Positions 45,307 to 54,084 of a stretch of DNA of 64,000 nucleotides are shown here, one piece after another. Position numbers and translations under genes: made by a program. The notes under the pieces were generated by a model that was not told the origin of the DNA, did no database searches, and saw only the letters and a program-made list of their open reading frames with translations. Position 1 is the stretch's first letter; every line of letters begins with the position of its first letter. The DNA comes from Paenibacillus polysaccharolyticus. GTDB taxonomy: Bacteria; Bacillota; Bacilli; Paenibacillales; Paenibacillaceae. The DNA lies in contig NZ_FMVM01000010.1 in assembly GCF_900102085.1 (NCBI RefSeq), forward strand, positions 186,001 through 250,000, in the 5' to 3' direction.

Positions 45307-47253
45307 ATGAGATCCGGACACCCAGGGACAGAGACCGAACGAGGCGCACAAGGTGGGAAAAATAGCTGGATTACTCCATACGCGGTACAGTACCGCTGGC
45401 GATTGATCGGTGCGATTGCACTGGGCACTTGCGCGGCTCTCTGTGCGGTGATGCTCCTTTTTACCTCCGGATATCTGATCTCCAAGTCTGCGCTGCGTCC
45501 TGAAAATATTTTGATGGTTTATGTTCCGATTGTAGGTATACGTGCCTTTGGTATCTTCCGGGCGGTGTTCCGTTATGTCGAACGGCTGGCAGGACATGAT
45601 GCTGTTTTGCGTGTGCTCGCAGATCAGCGAGTGAAGCTCTATCGCATTTTGGAACCACAGGCTCTGTTTCTGCGTTCGCGAATGCAAACCGGTGACGTGC
45701 TCGGTGCACTGGCCGATGATGTAGAACGTCTGCAAGATATATATCTTCGTACCGTATTCCCGGCTGTTACAGCACTTGTGATCTACGGAGCGGCTGTACT
45801 GGCATTCGGCAGTGTAGATCCGATGTTTGCACTATGGATGGCACTGTATATGTTGTTTATTGTTGCATTGCTTCCTGCAATTTCTTTAAAACTGACCTGG
45901 AGATGGCGTGTGCAGCTCAAAAGAGAAAACAGCAAGCTGTACACACGTCTGACCGACGGCGTACTCGGGCTGGGAGACTGGATTGCCAGTGGCAGAGCGG
46001 CAGCGTTCGTGCAATGGCAGGAAGAGGACGAGGAGCATGCTGATCAGATTCGCCGTAGATTGCGTCGCTGGAACCGCTCGCGCGATTTTATTGCGCAATG
46101 CTTCATTGGTGGGATGGTTGTTTGGGTCACCATGTGGGCAGGACAAACGACTTCGGCGGCCCAGCTACCTGCGGTTATGATCGCGGCATTTGTGCTCGTC
46201 TTGTTCCCGCTTACGGAATCACTGCTACCTGTTAACGATGCACTAGGGCATATTCCGGATTACCGTGAATCTCTAGATCGATTAAACAAGTTGGAGGGCT
46301 CGGAGGAGCAGGGAGGTCAGAATTGCAAAGATCAGAAAAAGAAGTCTCAAGTATTGGAGTCTCATAACAGACATCGATCTGGTTCAGTTGCAGTGCAATC
46401 GACCGATGATATAGCCGCAGCGGATCGGGGAAAGACTGCAGATGGACGAATCCGTCTGCGCATTCCGCCGAAACTGCGCGCGGATATTAACATTGAGCAA
46501 GTGAGTTATCGGTATGAAGCAGAGACAGTATATGCCGTTCAGGATATCTCTCTGCATCTGCCTCAGGGCAAACGTATGGCTATTCTTGGACGTAGCGGTG
46601 GTGGTAAATCGACATTACTGAAGCTGATTCAAGGTGCTTTGTCTCCCTCATCCGGCAAGGTTCTAATCAATGATCTGCCTGTAGAGATGCTTGGCGAGAG
46701 TATAACCGAAGTGATAGCAGTACTCAATCAGAGTCCACATCTCTTTAATACGACGGTTGCAGGCAATCTGCGGATTGGTCGTCCAGATGCAACGGATGAA
46801 GAGATACGTCAGGTCGCTGCACAGGTTGGTCTGGCTGAACTGATCGAGTCTCTGCCACAGGGGTATCAGACACCGATGCTAGAGACAGGACTGCGCTTCT
46901 CCGGCGGGGAGCGTCAGCGGATTGCACTAGCCAGGGTGTTGCTACGGAAGACGCCCGTTGTTATTTTTGACGAGCCTACTGTAGGGTTAGATCCCGTGAC
47001 AGAACGCGAACTGATGCGCACCATGCTGGACAGCCTGCAAGGCAAAACATTAATCTGGGTCACTCACCACCTGATTGGTGCAGAGAAGATGGACGAGATT
47101 GTGTTTGTGGAAAATGGAAACATCGTCATGCAGGGCTCTCACGAACAACTGCTGGCTCGGGAAGAACGATATCGCCGACTCCTTGAACTGGATCGGCCCG
47201 GATGGCTGGAGCGGCAGCGCAAATCCCCGCTGCCTCCTGTCGCTTTCCAATAG
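45307..47253 (+). CDS. cydC: CydC-type ABC transporter (cytochrome bd assembly), second half-transporter
   Basis: A 648-residue half ABC exporter that heterodimerises with the preceding product. Membrane domain at about 25-330 (SGYLISKSALRPENILMVYV; RAFGIFRAVFRYVERLAGHD are CydC-typical), a charged linker 335-390, then the ATPase with GRSGGGKST, FSGGERQRIALARVLL and IFDEPTVGLDP. ATG 45307 has GGAGG 8 nt upstream and lies 1 nt after the previous stop; the frame extends back to 45280. It is the last gene of the operon. Confidence 0.92.
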   Translation: MRSGHPGTETERGAQGGKNSWITPYAVQYRWRLIGAIALGTCAALCAVMLLFTSGYLISKSALRPENILMVYVPIVGIRAFGIFRAVFRYVERLAGHDAVLRVLADQRVKLYRILEPQALFLRSRMQTGDVLGALADDVERLQDIYLRTVFPAVTALVIYGAAVLAFGSVDPMFALWMALYMLFIVALLPAISLKLTWRWRVQLKRENSKLYTRLTDGVLGLGDWIASGRAAAFVQWQEEDEEHADQIRRRLRRWNRSRDFIAQCFIGGMVVWVTMWAGQTTSAAQLPAVMIAAFVLVLFPLTESLLPVNDALGHIPDYRESLDRLNKLEGSEEQGGQNCKDQKKKSQVLESHNRHRSGSVAVQSTDDIAAADRGKTADGRIRLRIPPKLRADINIEQVSYRYEAETVYAVQDISLHLPQGKRMAILGRSGGGKSTLLKLIQGALSPSSGKVLINDLPVEMLGESITEVIAVLNQSPHLFNTTVAGNLRIGRPDATDEEIRQVAAQVGLAELIESLPQGYQTPMLETGLRFSGGERQRIALARVLLRKTPVVIFDEPTVGLDPVTERELMRTMLDSLQGKTLIWVTHHLIGAEKMDEIVFVENGNIVMQGSHEQLLAREERYRRLLELDRPGWLERQRKSPLPPVAFQ

Positions 47254-47362
47254 TTCACGGCTTAGGGAGAACGTGGAGAACGTGACCATACAAGAGCGAA
47301 CTCCGTGCTCCCACAAACCCTGACGATGATCGGGGGCAGCGGTAGAGCATGAAGTTATAGGC

Positions 47363-47402
47363 AAAAAGACGAAGTGGGCACAAGCCCTGCTTCGTCTTTT
47401 TG
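47363..47402 (+). terminator. Rho-independent terminator of cyd operon
   Basis: AAAAAGACGAAGTGGGC pairs with GCCCTGCTTCGTCTTTTT around a short loop, ending in a T run. Confidence 0.9.
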
Positions 47403-47612
47403 GTATTCGCCGCAAGTTTCACATGAGTGTATGCGTTCGTTCGCCTCATCATGTGCCGACTGTCACTCAATCAATACCCTCACATTATGTACCGCCAAGC
47501 TACAATGGAATGGTGCACGCACCCTTGGAGTTATGAAAGTTCTGTTGAAGCGGCCTCCATCACCCGTCGTCATCAGGGTCAGTTATGCATTGTTCCTTGA
47601 TGACAATGTGGC

Positions 47613-47807
47613 TAACGATCACAGATGACGCTATTTGACCCATTTTAGCTCTTTTCGAATTCTAACGATCATGAGGAACGCTATTTACTCATTTCTGCCT
47701 GAAAACCACAGGAAACTAGGCGTTTTGGTTCAAATAGCGTCGCTGGTGATCGTTAGAATTTTTACAGAGGCGAAATCCGGTAAATAAGGTTTCTGGTGAT
47801 CGTTAGA
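47613..47807. repeat. Palindromic repeat element, locus 1 (F-F-R-R)
   Basis: Two forward words TAACGATCA...GACGCTATTT-like at 47613-47636 and 47663-47686 are followed by two reverse copies, AAATAGCGTCGCTGGTGATC at 47732 onward and AAATAAGG...CTGGTGATCG at 47782-47807, both ending CGTTAGA. The same arrangement occurs at 56257-56453. Confidence 0.8.
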
Positions 47808-48072
47808 GTTTGGAAGGGAGGGAGCGGCAGCTAGTGTACACCGGGTTGCCAGCAAGGTAATAACTGAGTATCTATCTAACATCACTACAGTGTCAACCAA
47901 CCAACTACTACCGAACCATCCATCTAGTTTCTATCCTTTTGAGCTCAACAAATATCTAGCCCGACAGACCGATGCTCCTACTCCTCGCACTTTCAAATCA
48001 CAGTCCACTTGGCTAGCGCCAATGTTAACGTTGAATCCAGTCCCAAACCCAGCTTTCTTTACCCTTCCACAT

Positions 48073-49095
48073 TTACTGGTATGCCAGCAACGTGCCACAG
48101 GATCGGCGCAATACCAGTTCCGGCTCTACTTTAATGCAACGATTATCCATTTGTTTGTTCATCAGGTCAAACAGGATCATTGCCGCAAGACGTCCGATTT
48201 TGTCTGTATCCTGCTTAACGGTCGTGAGTGGCGGATCACTGTAACGACAGGCTTCGATGTCATCACATCCTGCAACAGCAATGTCCTCGGGAACGCGTAA
48301 TCCCGCCTCTTTAAAGGCTCGTACCGCTCCAAATGCAAGCAAGTCCGTGGCGGCGAATACAGCTCGCGGCAAGACATCTGCTTGTAACAGCTGTTTGGCT
48401 GCCTCGTAACCATCGGTAGCGGCATAATCCTGGCTGTATACCAACCATTCCGGTTTCTCTTCGAGACTAAACTGCTTTAGGGATTGTTTAAAGGCTTTTT
48501 CCCGATGCTGCATCACGAGGGAGGCGCGCTGGAGCCCGATAAACCCGAGATCCCGATACCCATTCATATAAAATTGTTCCACCACTTTGGTAGAGATTTT
48601 TTCGTTATCCGACATGATATAACAGGAGTTCTGTCCATTCATCTCAATGTCAATTCCGATGCACGGAATGGGACTTGCATCAAGGTCAGACACGCTGCTC
48701 TCCACCTCATCCCCCGCAATAATAATACAGCCATCTACTTGAAAATATTTGGAACGTGCCAGGTAGTCTTCACCCTGATCTAAGAACTTTTCATTGGAAA
48801 AGAAGAGTAGATCATATCCTAACAGGCCGATCTGTTTCTTAAAGGCATTAATGACCTCTACAAAGAAAGGGTGACTGAAATCCACATTCAACTTCCCTGC
48901 AAAGACAACACCCACCAGATTGGACTTTTTAGTCGCCAGTGTTTTGGCGGAAGATGAGGGGCGATAACCCGTTTCCTCCATAATCTTAAGTACGCGTTGG
49001 CGTGTCTCCTCGCCAATGTCAGGGTAGTTGTTAATAATTTTAGACACCGTTGCAACAGACACACCGGCCAAACGAGCTATCGTTTTGATATTCAT
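48073..49095 (-). CDS. LacI-family transcriptional regulator
   Basis: A 340-residue repressor. The N-terminal helix-turn-helix and hinge are canonical (TIARLAGVSVATVSKIINNY; GYRPSSSAKTLATKKSN), followed by a periplasmic-binding-like sugar domain (NLVGVVFAG; DGCIIIAGDEVESS; VAGCDDIEACRYSDPPLTTV). GAGGGAT precedes the ATG. It diverges from a sugar ABC operon, whose promoter carries a palindrome matching a half-site upstream of this gene, so it should repress both itself and the transporter until inducer arrives. Confidence 0.93.
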   Translation of the reverse strand: MNIKTIARLAGVSVATVSKIINNYPDIGEETRQRVLKIMEETGYRPSSSAKTLATKKSNLVGVVFAGKLNVDFSHPFFVEVINAFKKQIGLLGYDLLFFSNEKFLDQGEDYLARSKYFQVDGCIIIAGDEVESSVSDLDASPIPCIGIDIEMNGQNSCYIMSDNEKISTKVVEQFYMNGYRDLGFIGLQRASLVMQHREKAFKQSLKQFSLEEKPEWLVYSQDYAATDGYEAAKQLLQADVLPRAVFAATDLLAFGAVRAFKEAGLRVPEDIAVAGCDDIEACRYSDPPLTTVKQDTDKIGRLAAMILFDLMNKQMDNRCIKVEPELVLRRSCGTLLAYQ

Positions 49096-49111
49096 TATAT
49101 ATCCCTCAAAT

Positions 49112-49130
49112 TCTAAACTAGTTTCGTAGA
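49112..49130. promoter_or_regulatory. LacI-type operator-like site before lacI gene
   Basis: TCTAAACTAGTTTCGTAGA, 17 nt before the regulator start, read on the other strand gives ACGAAACTA, the same half-site as in the transporter operator, with a poorer second half. Suggests autoregulation. Confidence 0.5.
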
Positions 49131-49479
49131 TTGTGGCTGTGCCTTTTTATTGCTTTCTTGCCAACATTCTATGTCACAAGCTTCTGAGAGTCAATAACAG
49201 AAAGGGTGATCGTCGAGGTGATTATGATATGTATGGATATTTTTTAAGTATTTGCTCTCAAATCTAACGAAAATTCTACTAGGTTTTAGTAAAAATAACC
49301 TTATTTCCTACAAACAGAGGCTCATTTTAATTAGAGCAGAAGGAAGAGTAGAGGTGGAAAAATAAAGCCAGCGAATAGAGTTTTCGTAAAACAAAGTGTG
49401 AATCTACCCATGGAAGAACGCCCAATCCCATATCAGACGCGGTTTTCATCACATATTTTGTAAAAATTCAAATAAACTA

Positions 49480-49508
49480 TTTACAAATTTATCAGGTGAA
49501 GTCATAAT
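49480..49508 (+). promoter_or_regulatory. Sigma-A promoter of LacI-controlled sugar ABC operon
   Basis: TTTACA (49480-49485), 17-bp spacer, CATAAT (49503-49508); the expected start site is about 49515, directly before the operator. Confidence 0.6.
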
Positions 49509-49521
49509 GAGGGTGTAATTA

Positions 49522-49537
49522 ACGAAACTAATTTCGT
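49522..49537. promoter_or_regulatory. LacI-family operator overlapping transcription start
   Basis: ACGAAACTAATTTCGT is a palindrome (ACGAAA-N4-TTTCGT) just downstream of the -10 box, the classic place for roadblock repression. Confidence 0.65.
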
Positions 49538-49585
49538 AAATTTGTTGAATCGTAAATTAATCTTGAATGGTTGGGGGAAAGTGAT

Positions 49586-50929
49586 ATGAAGAGAAAGATT
49601 TTATCTATTACACTTGTAACCGCTTTAATGTTTGTACTTGCAGCATGTGGTAACGGTTCGACCGATTCGGATGGGAAGGCGTCTACGGATGGAAACAAAA
49701 AAGTGACGTTAAAGATCATTCACTGGCAACAAGAGAATATCAACAATTACATCAAAGAATTTAATAAAAAATTTGAAGAGAAGTACCCGGACGTGAAAGT
49801 GGAGTACACAACAGTTCCGGCAGATGCAACGTATGATCAACTAATGCAAACACGGATGAACGCAGGTAACACGGGCGATGTAGATATCATTCCGCTCAAG
49901 TCCAGCTTCGTTGGTGCTCCGCAAGACTGGTCCAAGGGTGCGGCTGATCCGATGTGGAAGCAGTGGATCGACGCAGGGCTGATCAGTGACTTGTCGGGTC
50001 AGGCTTTTATCAAGAATTATAACGAAGTTGACGTGCAGAACGCGATGACGTACAACGACAAGGTGTACGGTGTCAATATGGGTAAAGTGGCATTCACAGG
50101 CCTGTTCTACAACAAAGACCTTTTTGCCAAATACAATCTGCAAGTGCCGACAACATGGGATGAACTGCAAAACGTCATCAAAGTATTCAAAGATAACGGC
50201 GTAGAAGCACTCGGCTTCGCAGGTAAAGATGTTTGGCCGATTGGCCTTGCGGTGCAAGGGCTTCAAGCCTCGATTCATGATGATCAACTGAGCTACATCA
50301 AAGGTCTGTGGACAGGTCAAACCAAGCTGACTGATCCGGTACAGATTGAAGTATTGCAAAAGGCTCAAACGCTGATGAACAGTGCAATGCCTGGTTTCAT
50401 GGGGATTGACTACGGCACACTGCCAAGTCTGTTTGCTACAGGTAAGGTGGCTATGATTGCGGACGGTACGTGGGATGCAACGACGATTCAAGCAGCTAAC
50501 CCTGATCTGAAGTTTGGATATTTCCCGATTCCGGGCAGTAACGATGCAGCGAAGAACAAAGACTTGGCTGGTAAATACGATATGACCTGGATGGTAGTAG
50601 ATAAGTCACCAAACAAGGATTATGCGCTGAAGTGGCTTGAAATGCTGTCGGAGAAAGGGAACTATACGGATTTTGTTAATGCAGCCGGATTCCTTCCGAC
50701 ACAGCCTGATGTAGAAATCAAGAGTGAGTTTATCAAAGACATTCAACCATACCTGGAGAACTTCAAGCTTTCCTGGGATCAGCTGTTCATTAATCGTCAG
50801 AACGTAGGACAGTACATTGCTGAGTCTAGTGTTCATGCAGAGATGCTTAAACCCGCTGGGCCAATTGCTACACCAGAGGAACTTGCGAGCAAATCACAAG
50901 CAGACTGGGATGCAGCGGCTCCAAAATAA
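49586..50929 (+). CDS. Sugar ABC transporter substrate-binding lipoprotein
   Basis: A 447-residue CUT1-type binding protein: MKRKIL start, hydrophobic core, lipobox VLAAC, a short Ser/Asp/Gly linker and then VTLKIIHWQQENINNYIKEF. ATG 49586 is preferred over in-frame TTG 49571 because GGGGGAAAGTG lies between. The sequence is distinct from the binding protein at 4.7 kb, so substrates likely differ. Its regulator is the divergent LacI-type gene, and no ATPase gene is present, implying a shared MsmX-like ATPase. The ligand is unknown. Confidence 0.93.
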   Translation: MKRKILSITLVTALMFVLAACGNGSTDSDGKASTDGNKKVTLKIIHWQQENINNYIKEFNKKFEEKYPDVKVEYTTVPADATYDQLMQTRMNAGNTGDVDIIPLKSSFVGAPQDWSKGAADPMWKQWIDAGLISDLSGQAFIKNYNEVDVQNAMTYNDKVYGVNMGKVAFTGLFYNKDLFAKYNLQVPTTWDELQNVIKVFKDNGVEALGFAGKDVWPIGLAVQGLQASIHDDQLSYIKGLWTGQTKLTDPVQIEVLQKAQTLMNSAMPGFMGIDYGTLPSLFATGKVAMIADGTWDATTIQAANPDLKFGYFPIPGSNDAAKNKDLAGKYDMTWMVVDKSPNKDYALKWLEMLSEKGNYTDFVNAAGFLPTQPDVEIKSEFIKDIQPYLENFKLSWDQLFINRQNVGQYIAESSVHAEMLKPAGPIATPEELASKSQADWDAAAPK

Positions 50930-50999
50930 ACGAATGATTGGACTCGTGTACTAAAGACTCATCTAAGTTATGGATCTAAGCTTTGTAGTATAGTAACCA

Positions 51000-51068
51000 C
51001 CGGAATAGCGCTTGGGGTAAGAGCCTTCAGGCCAGCCCGTACCAAGTCAGCTGTTATTCCGGTTTTTT
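51000..51068 (+). terminator. Intra-operon stem-loop/attenuator between binding protein and permeases
   Basis: CCGGAATAGC (51000-51009) pairs with the 3' arm ending TATTCCGG (51055-51062), with an inner CTTGG/CCAAG stem, followed by TTTTTT. Such hairpins give more binding protein than permease. Confidence 0.75.
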
Positions 51069-51097
51069 GGTTTTACCCGATGAAAGGTGTGAGGACG

Positions 51098-51991
51098 ATG
51101 TATCCGTTTGGAAAAGGGAAGGCGCGGCTGATTCCTTATCTGTATTTAAGCATTCCACTACTGCTTTATGTCGTGTTTGGTTTTGGTCCATCACTGGTGA
51201 CGGTGCTGTTTTCGTTTACCGATGCGACTGGAGTGAGAGGACAAGAGTGGAGCTTTGTCGGTTTCGAAAATTATAAAACCTTCTTTGGCGCATCTAATGC
51301 AGGTGACCGGCTGGACGCGATCGGGCGATCCTTATATTTTGCGTTTGCTGTAGTTATCATCCAAAACGCAGTGGGTCTGTTCATGGCGATCCTGATTAAC
51401 AAAAAGCTTCGAGGCGACAAGCTGTATCGTGCGGTATTCTTTTTGCCCGTCGTGCTTGGTGTAACGGTGTCCGGATTGATCTGGCAGCTCGTAGCGAATC
51501 CGCTTGGCGGGCCGGCGCAGTCGATTCTGAATTTCTTTGGCACGAGCTCGAACTTTTTCGGGGATTATAATATTGCCTTTGAGCTGATTATTTTCGTGCA
51601 GATCTGGATGTACATGGGGTATTCCATGACCATCTTCCTTGCCGGGCTGCAGACGATTCCGAGTGATCTGTACGAGGCGGCTTATATGGATGGTGCATCG
51701 GGATGGAAAGCATTCACTAACATCACGTTCCCGATGATTGCTCCTTCTTTTACCGTGAATATGCTGTTGTCCATCATCGGCGCACTGCAAACCTTTGACA
51801 TTATCTACGTCCTCACAGGCGGTAAATTTAATACAACAACGCTGGCATTTGACGTGTATGCAACAGCGTTTGGTAGCGGCTCAGCCGATTATGGTCTGGC
51901 TTCTGCGGTAGCGATGATTCAGTTCCTGTTTGTGTTTACGATCTCGATGGTCGCGTTGTTCTATCTTCGTAAAAGAGAGGTGGAAGTATAA
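51098..51991 (+). CDS. Sugar ABC transporter permease (first)
   Basis: A 297-residue CUT1 permease with about six membrane segments (YLYLSIPLLLYVVFGFGPSL first) and the EAA loop YEAAYMDGASGWKAFTNITF near residue 200. I choose ATG 51098 because AAAGGTGTGAGG precedes it, while ATG 51080 lacks a ribosome site. Its stop and the start of the next permease overlap (TAATG). Confidence 0.92.
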   Translation: MYPFGKGKARLIPYLYLSIPLLLYVVFGFGPSLVTVLFSFTDATGVRGQEWSFVGFENYKTFFGASNAGDRLDAIGRSLYFAFAVVIIQNAVGLFMAILINKKLRGDKLYRAVFFLPVVLGVTVSGLIWQLVANPLGGPAQSILNFFGTSSNFFGDYNIAFELIIFVQIWMYMGYSMTIFLAGLQTIPSDLYEAAYMDGASGWKAFTNITFPMIAPSFTVNMLLSIIGALQTFDIIYVLTGGKFNTTTLAFDVYATAFGSGSADYGLASAVAMIQFLFVFTISMVALFYLRKREVEV

Positions 51992-52809
51992 TGAAGCAGA
52001 GCAGAACATCAAGAACAATCAGCTACATTATTGTGCTGCTGATGCTTGCGCTATACGTCTTCCCTCTGTTCTATCTGTTTAATGTGTCCATGAAAACACA
52101 GACGGAGTATTTACTGAATCCCGTAGCACTTACGGAAGGCATTCGGCTGGAGAACTTTGCCGAAGCATGGACGAAGGGCAGTTTCTCGCAGTACATGTGG
52201 AACAGTGTGCTTTACACGGGCATGTCCACATTGCTGACCTTAATTTTGTCCATATTTGCAGCTTTCCCGCTTGCTCGCAGATACGTGAAATTCAGTACGT
52301 TGATTTATATTTTCTTTTTGATCTCCATGTATTTGCCGAACCCGTTGATTCCTCAGTTCTCTTTGATCAATCAACTGGGGCTGTATAATACGCAAACGGG
52401 TTACATTTTGCTGAAAACGACGGGCACAGGCATTGCGTTTCTGATGTTTGTCGGTTATATCAAATCGGTATCCCGCGAGCTGGATGAGGCGGCTGCCATG
52501 GACGGATGCGGATACACCCGTTATCTGTTTACCATCCTTGTTCCGCTAATGAAGCCGATTCTGGCAACAGGCATTATTCTCACAGCCATCGGGGTATGGA
52601 ATGATATTATTGGGCCGACCATTTATCTGTCTGATCCGAATTATCAGCCGGTTACCAAAGGTTTGTTTACCTTCTATGGGCAGTATATGAATAACTGGCC
52701 GCTACTAGCGTGTGGTATTCTGATCGTAACGTTACCGCTGGTTGTGCTGTACGTTGCGTTGCAGCGTTTTATCGTTGGCGGTGCAATGGCTGGTGCGGTT
52801 AAATCATAG
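51991..52809 (+). CDS. Sugar ABC transporter permease (second)
   Basis: A 272-residue permease of the MalG/UgpE type with six hydrophobic segments and an EAA loop (DEAAAMDGCGYTRYLFTILV) near residue 170. It overlaps the first permease by one base, with GAGGTGG upstream. It is the last gene of the LacI-controlled operon; a terminator follows. Confidence 0.92.
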   Translation: MKQSRTSRTISYIIVLLMLALYVFPLFYLFNVSMKTQTEYLLNPVALTEGIRLENFAEAWTKGSFSQYMWNSVLYTGMSTLLTLILSIFAAFPLARRYVKFSTLIYIFFLISMYLPNPLIPQFSLINQLGLYNTQTGYILLKTTGTGIAFLMFVGYIKSVSRELDEAAAMDGCGYTRYLFTILVPLMKPILATGIILTAIGVWNDIIGPTIYLSDPNYQPVTKGLFTFYGQYMNNWPLLACGILIVTLPLVVLYVALQRFIVGGAMAGAVKS

Positions 52810-52902
52810 TTTTTTACGAATAAGAAAAAAACGGCTAATCTTGATGTGTTCTTGATGAGTTGATGATAGCGATGTTAACAAGATATTCAACAAGAAAACA
52901 AA

Positions 52903-52935
52903 GCCACCCTCATTCGACATGGGGGTGGCTTCTTG
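52903..52935. terminator. Bidirectional terminator hairpin
   Basis: GCCACCC (52903-52909) pairs with GGGTGGC (52923-52929) between convergent genes; the T tract is modest on both strands. Confidence 0.7.
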
Positions 52936-52991
52936 TATTTCTATTGAATCATTCATTGGCATAGCTTGCATTGGGTGATCCAACGACTTTT

Positions 52992-53951
52992 TTACATATC
53001 GACTAACAATAAAATAATGGAGGACAGACACAGACAAGTGCTGACCAGATAGAGCACGGCAACCACCTGTTTGTGGTTCAAACCGGCACGGAGCAGGCGA
53101 TAGTGAGCTTGACTTGCATCGGCTTGATAGATCGCTTTGCCTTGCAGGAAACGTTTGATCACGACAAAAATATTATCGAAAATCGGTACGCCCAGCGCCA
53201 GAATCGGAATGAAAATGGACAGCATCGTTGCTTGTTTGAATGCACCGTCAAGTGCGATAACCGCTAGAATGAAGCCTAGGAACGTAGCGCCGGCATCGCC
53301 CATAAACACTTTGGCTGGAGCCTTGTTATATTTGAGATAACCAAGCGTTACCCCAACTAAAGTAATGGACATCAGTGCTGAATCGCTCTGGCCCTTCGTG
53401 ATCGCTACAATAAACAGCGTGATCGCTGAGATCGCGGACAAACCACCAGCCAGTCCATCCATACCATCCGAGAAGTTAATCACCGTCGTAACTCCGAAAA
53501 TCCACAGGATCGTCAGAATGAATTGCAACCAGATCGGCAGGAGCACATACTCTGCATTGAACGGATTCACGAATCCGGTAAACGCAATACCAGAAGCAAA
53601 AACGAGCACTGCAGCGGAGACTTGAATAATCATTTTAGGTAGCGCAGGAAAGTCTTTTCCTTTGGTTTTGTACCAGTCATCAATCGTACCGATCGTCAGG
53701 AGAAGCATGCCGCCCGCAACCAATGCGGCTGTCTCCCAGGTCAATTCTTTAGTAAGAGCAATGTATGTCAGGAAAAATCCAGTAAATATCGCGTAGCTAG
53801 CGGTCAGTGGTATCGGTTGTCTGTGTAGCTTACGCTCCACATCTTCCCGGGGCTTGTCCACAAAATCCAGCTTGTGCGCCAGTCGGCCCAGCGGCGGAAT
53901 CAGCAGAACCACGACAGCAAAAGACAATATGAAAGCCAGTATGTACATCAT
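52992..53951 (-). CDS. Polyprenyl-phosphate N-acetylglucosaminyl-1-phosphate transferase (TagO/WecA/MraY family)
   Basis: A 319-residue membrane enzyme with about ten hydrophobic segments. It attaches GlcNAc-1-phosphate to undecaprenyl phosphate, the first step of wall teichoic acid or other surface glycans. Key motifs are TIGTIDDWYKTKGKDFPALP (Asp pair), INFSDGMDGLAGGLS, VFMGDAGATFLGF and a final QAHYRLLRAGL with the conserved His. KLHRQPIPLTASYAIFTGF marks the TagO/WecA branch rather than MraY. It is monocistronic; the ATG at 53951 has only a weak ribosome site (GGGAG, 14 nt away). Confidence 0.9.
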   Translation of the reverse strand: MMYILAFILSFAVVVLLIPPLGRLAHKLDFVDKPREDVERKLHRQPIPLTASYAIFTGFFLTYIALTKELTWETAALVAGGMLLLTIGTIDDWYKTKGKDFPALPKMIIQVSAAVLVFASGIAFTGFVNPFNAEYVLLPIWLQFILTILWIFGVTTVINFSDGMDGLAGGLSAISAITLFIVAITKGQSDSALMSITLVGVTLGYLKYNKAPAKVFMGDAGATFLGFILAVIALDGAFKQATMLSIFIPILALGVPIFDNIFVVIKRFLQGKAIYQADASQAHYRLLRAGLNHKQVVAVLYLVSTCLCLSSIILLLVDM

Positions 53952-54084
53952 AAACTCGCTTGGTTCACTCCCATCATCCTCATTTCCTCTTATTATACGA
54001 GTTCAACCCGAAATCTGTCGATATCAGTATTGTAACCTGGAGCATGGATGGTCATGCGAATCAGATGTAATAGATGAAACCAAT

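Larger units (their letters stand above)
47254..48072. other. Convergent intergenic region with terminator and palindromic repeat
   Basis: 819 bp between cydC and the lacI-type gene. It contains the cyd terminator (47363-47402) and palindromic repeat locus 1 (47613-47807). I see no supported gene in the rest. Confidence 0.5.

Noticed and set aside
47890..48300. 136-codon plus-strand frame at the lacI end
   Set aside because: Its 3' half is antisense to the lacI coding end, it has no ribosome site, and the predicted protein resembles nothing.
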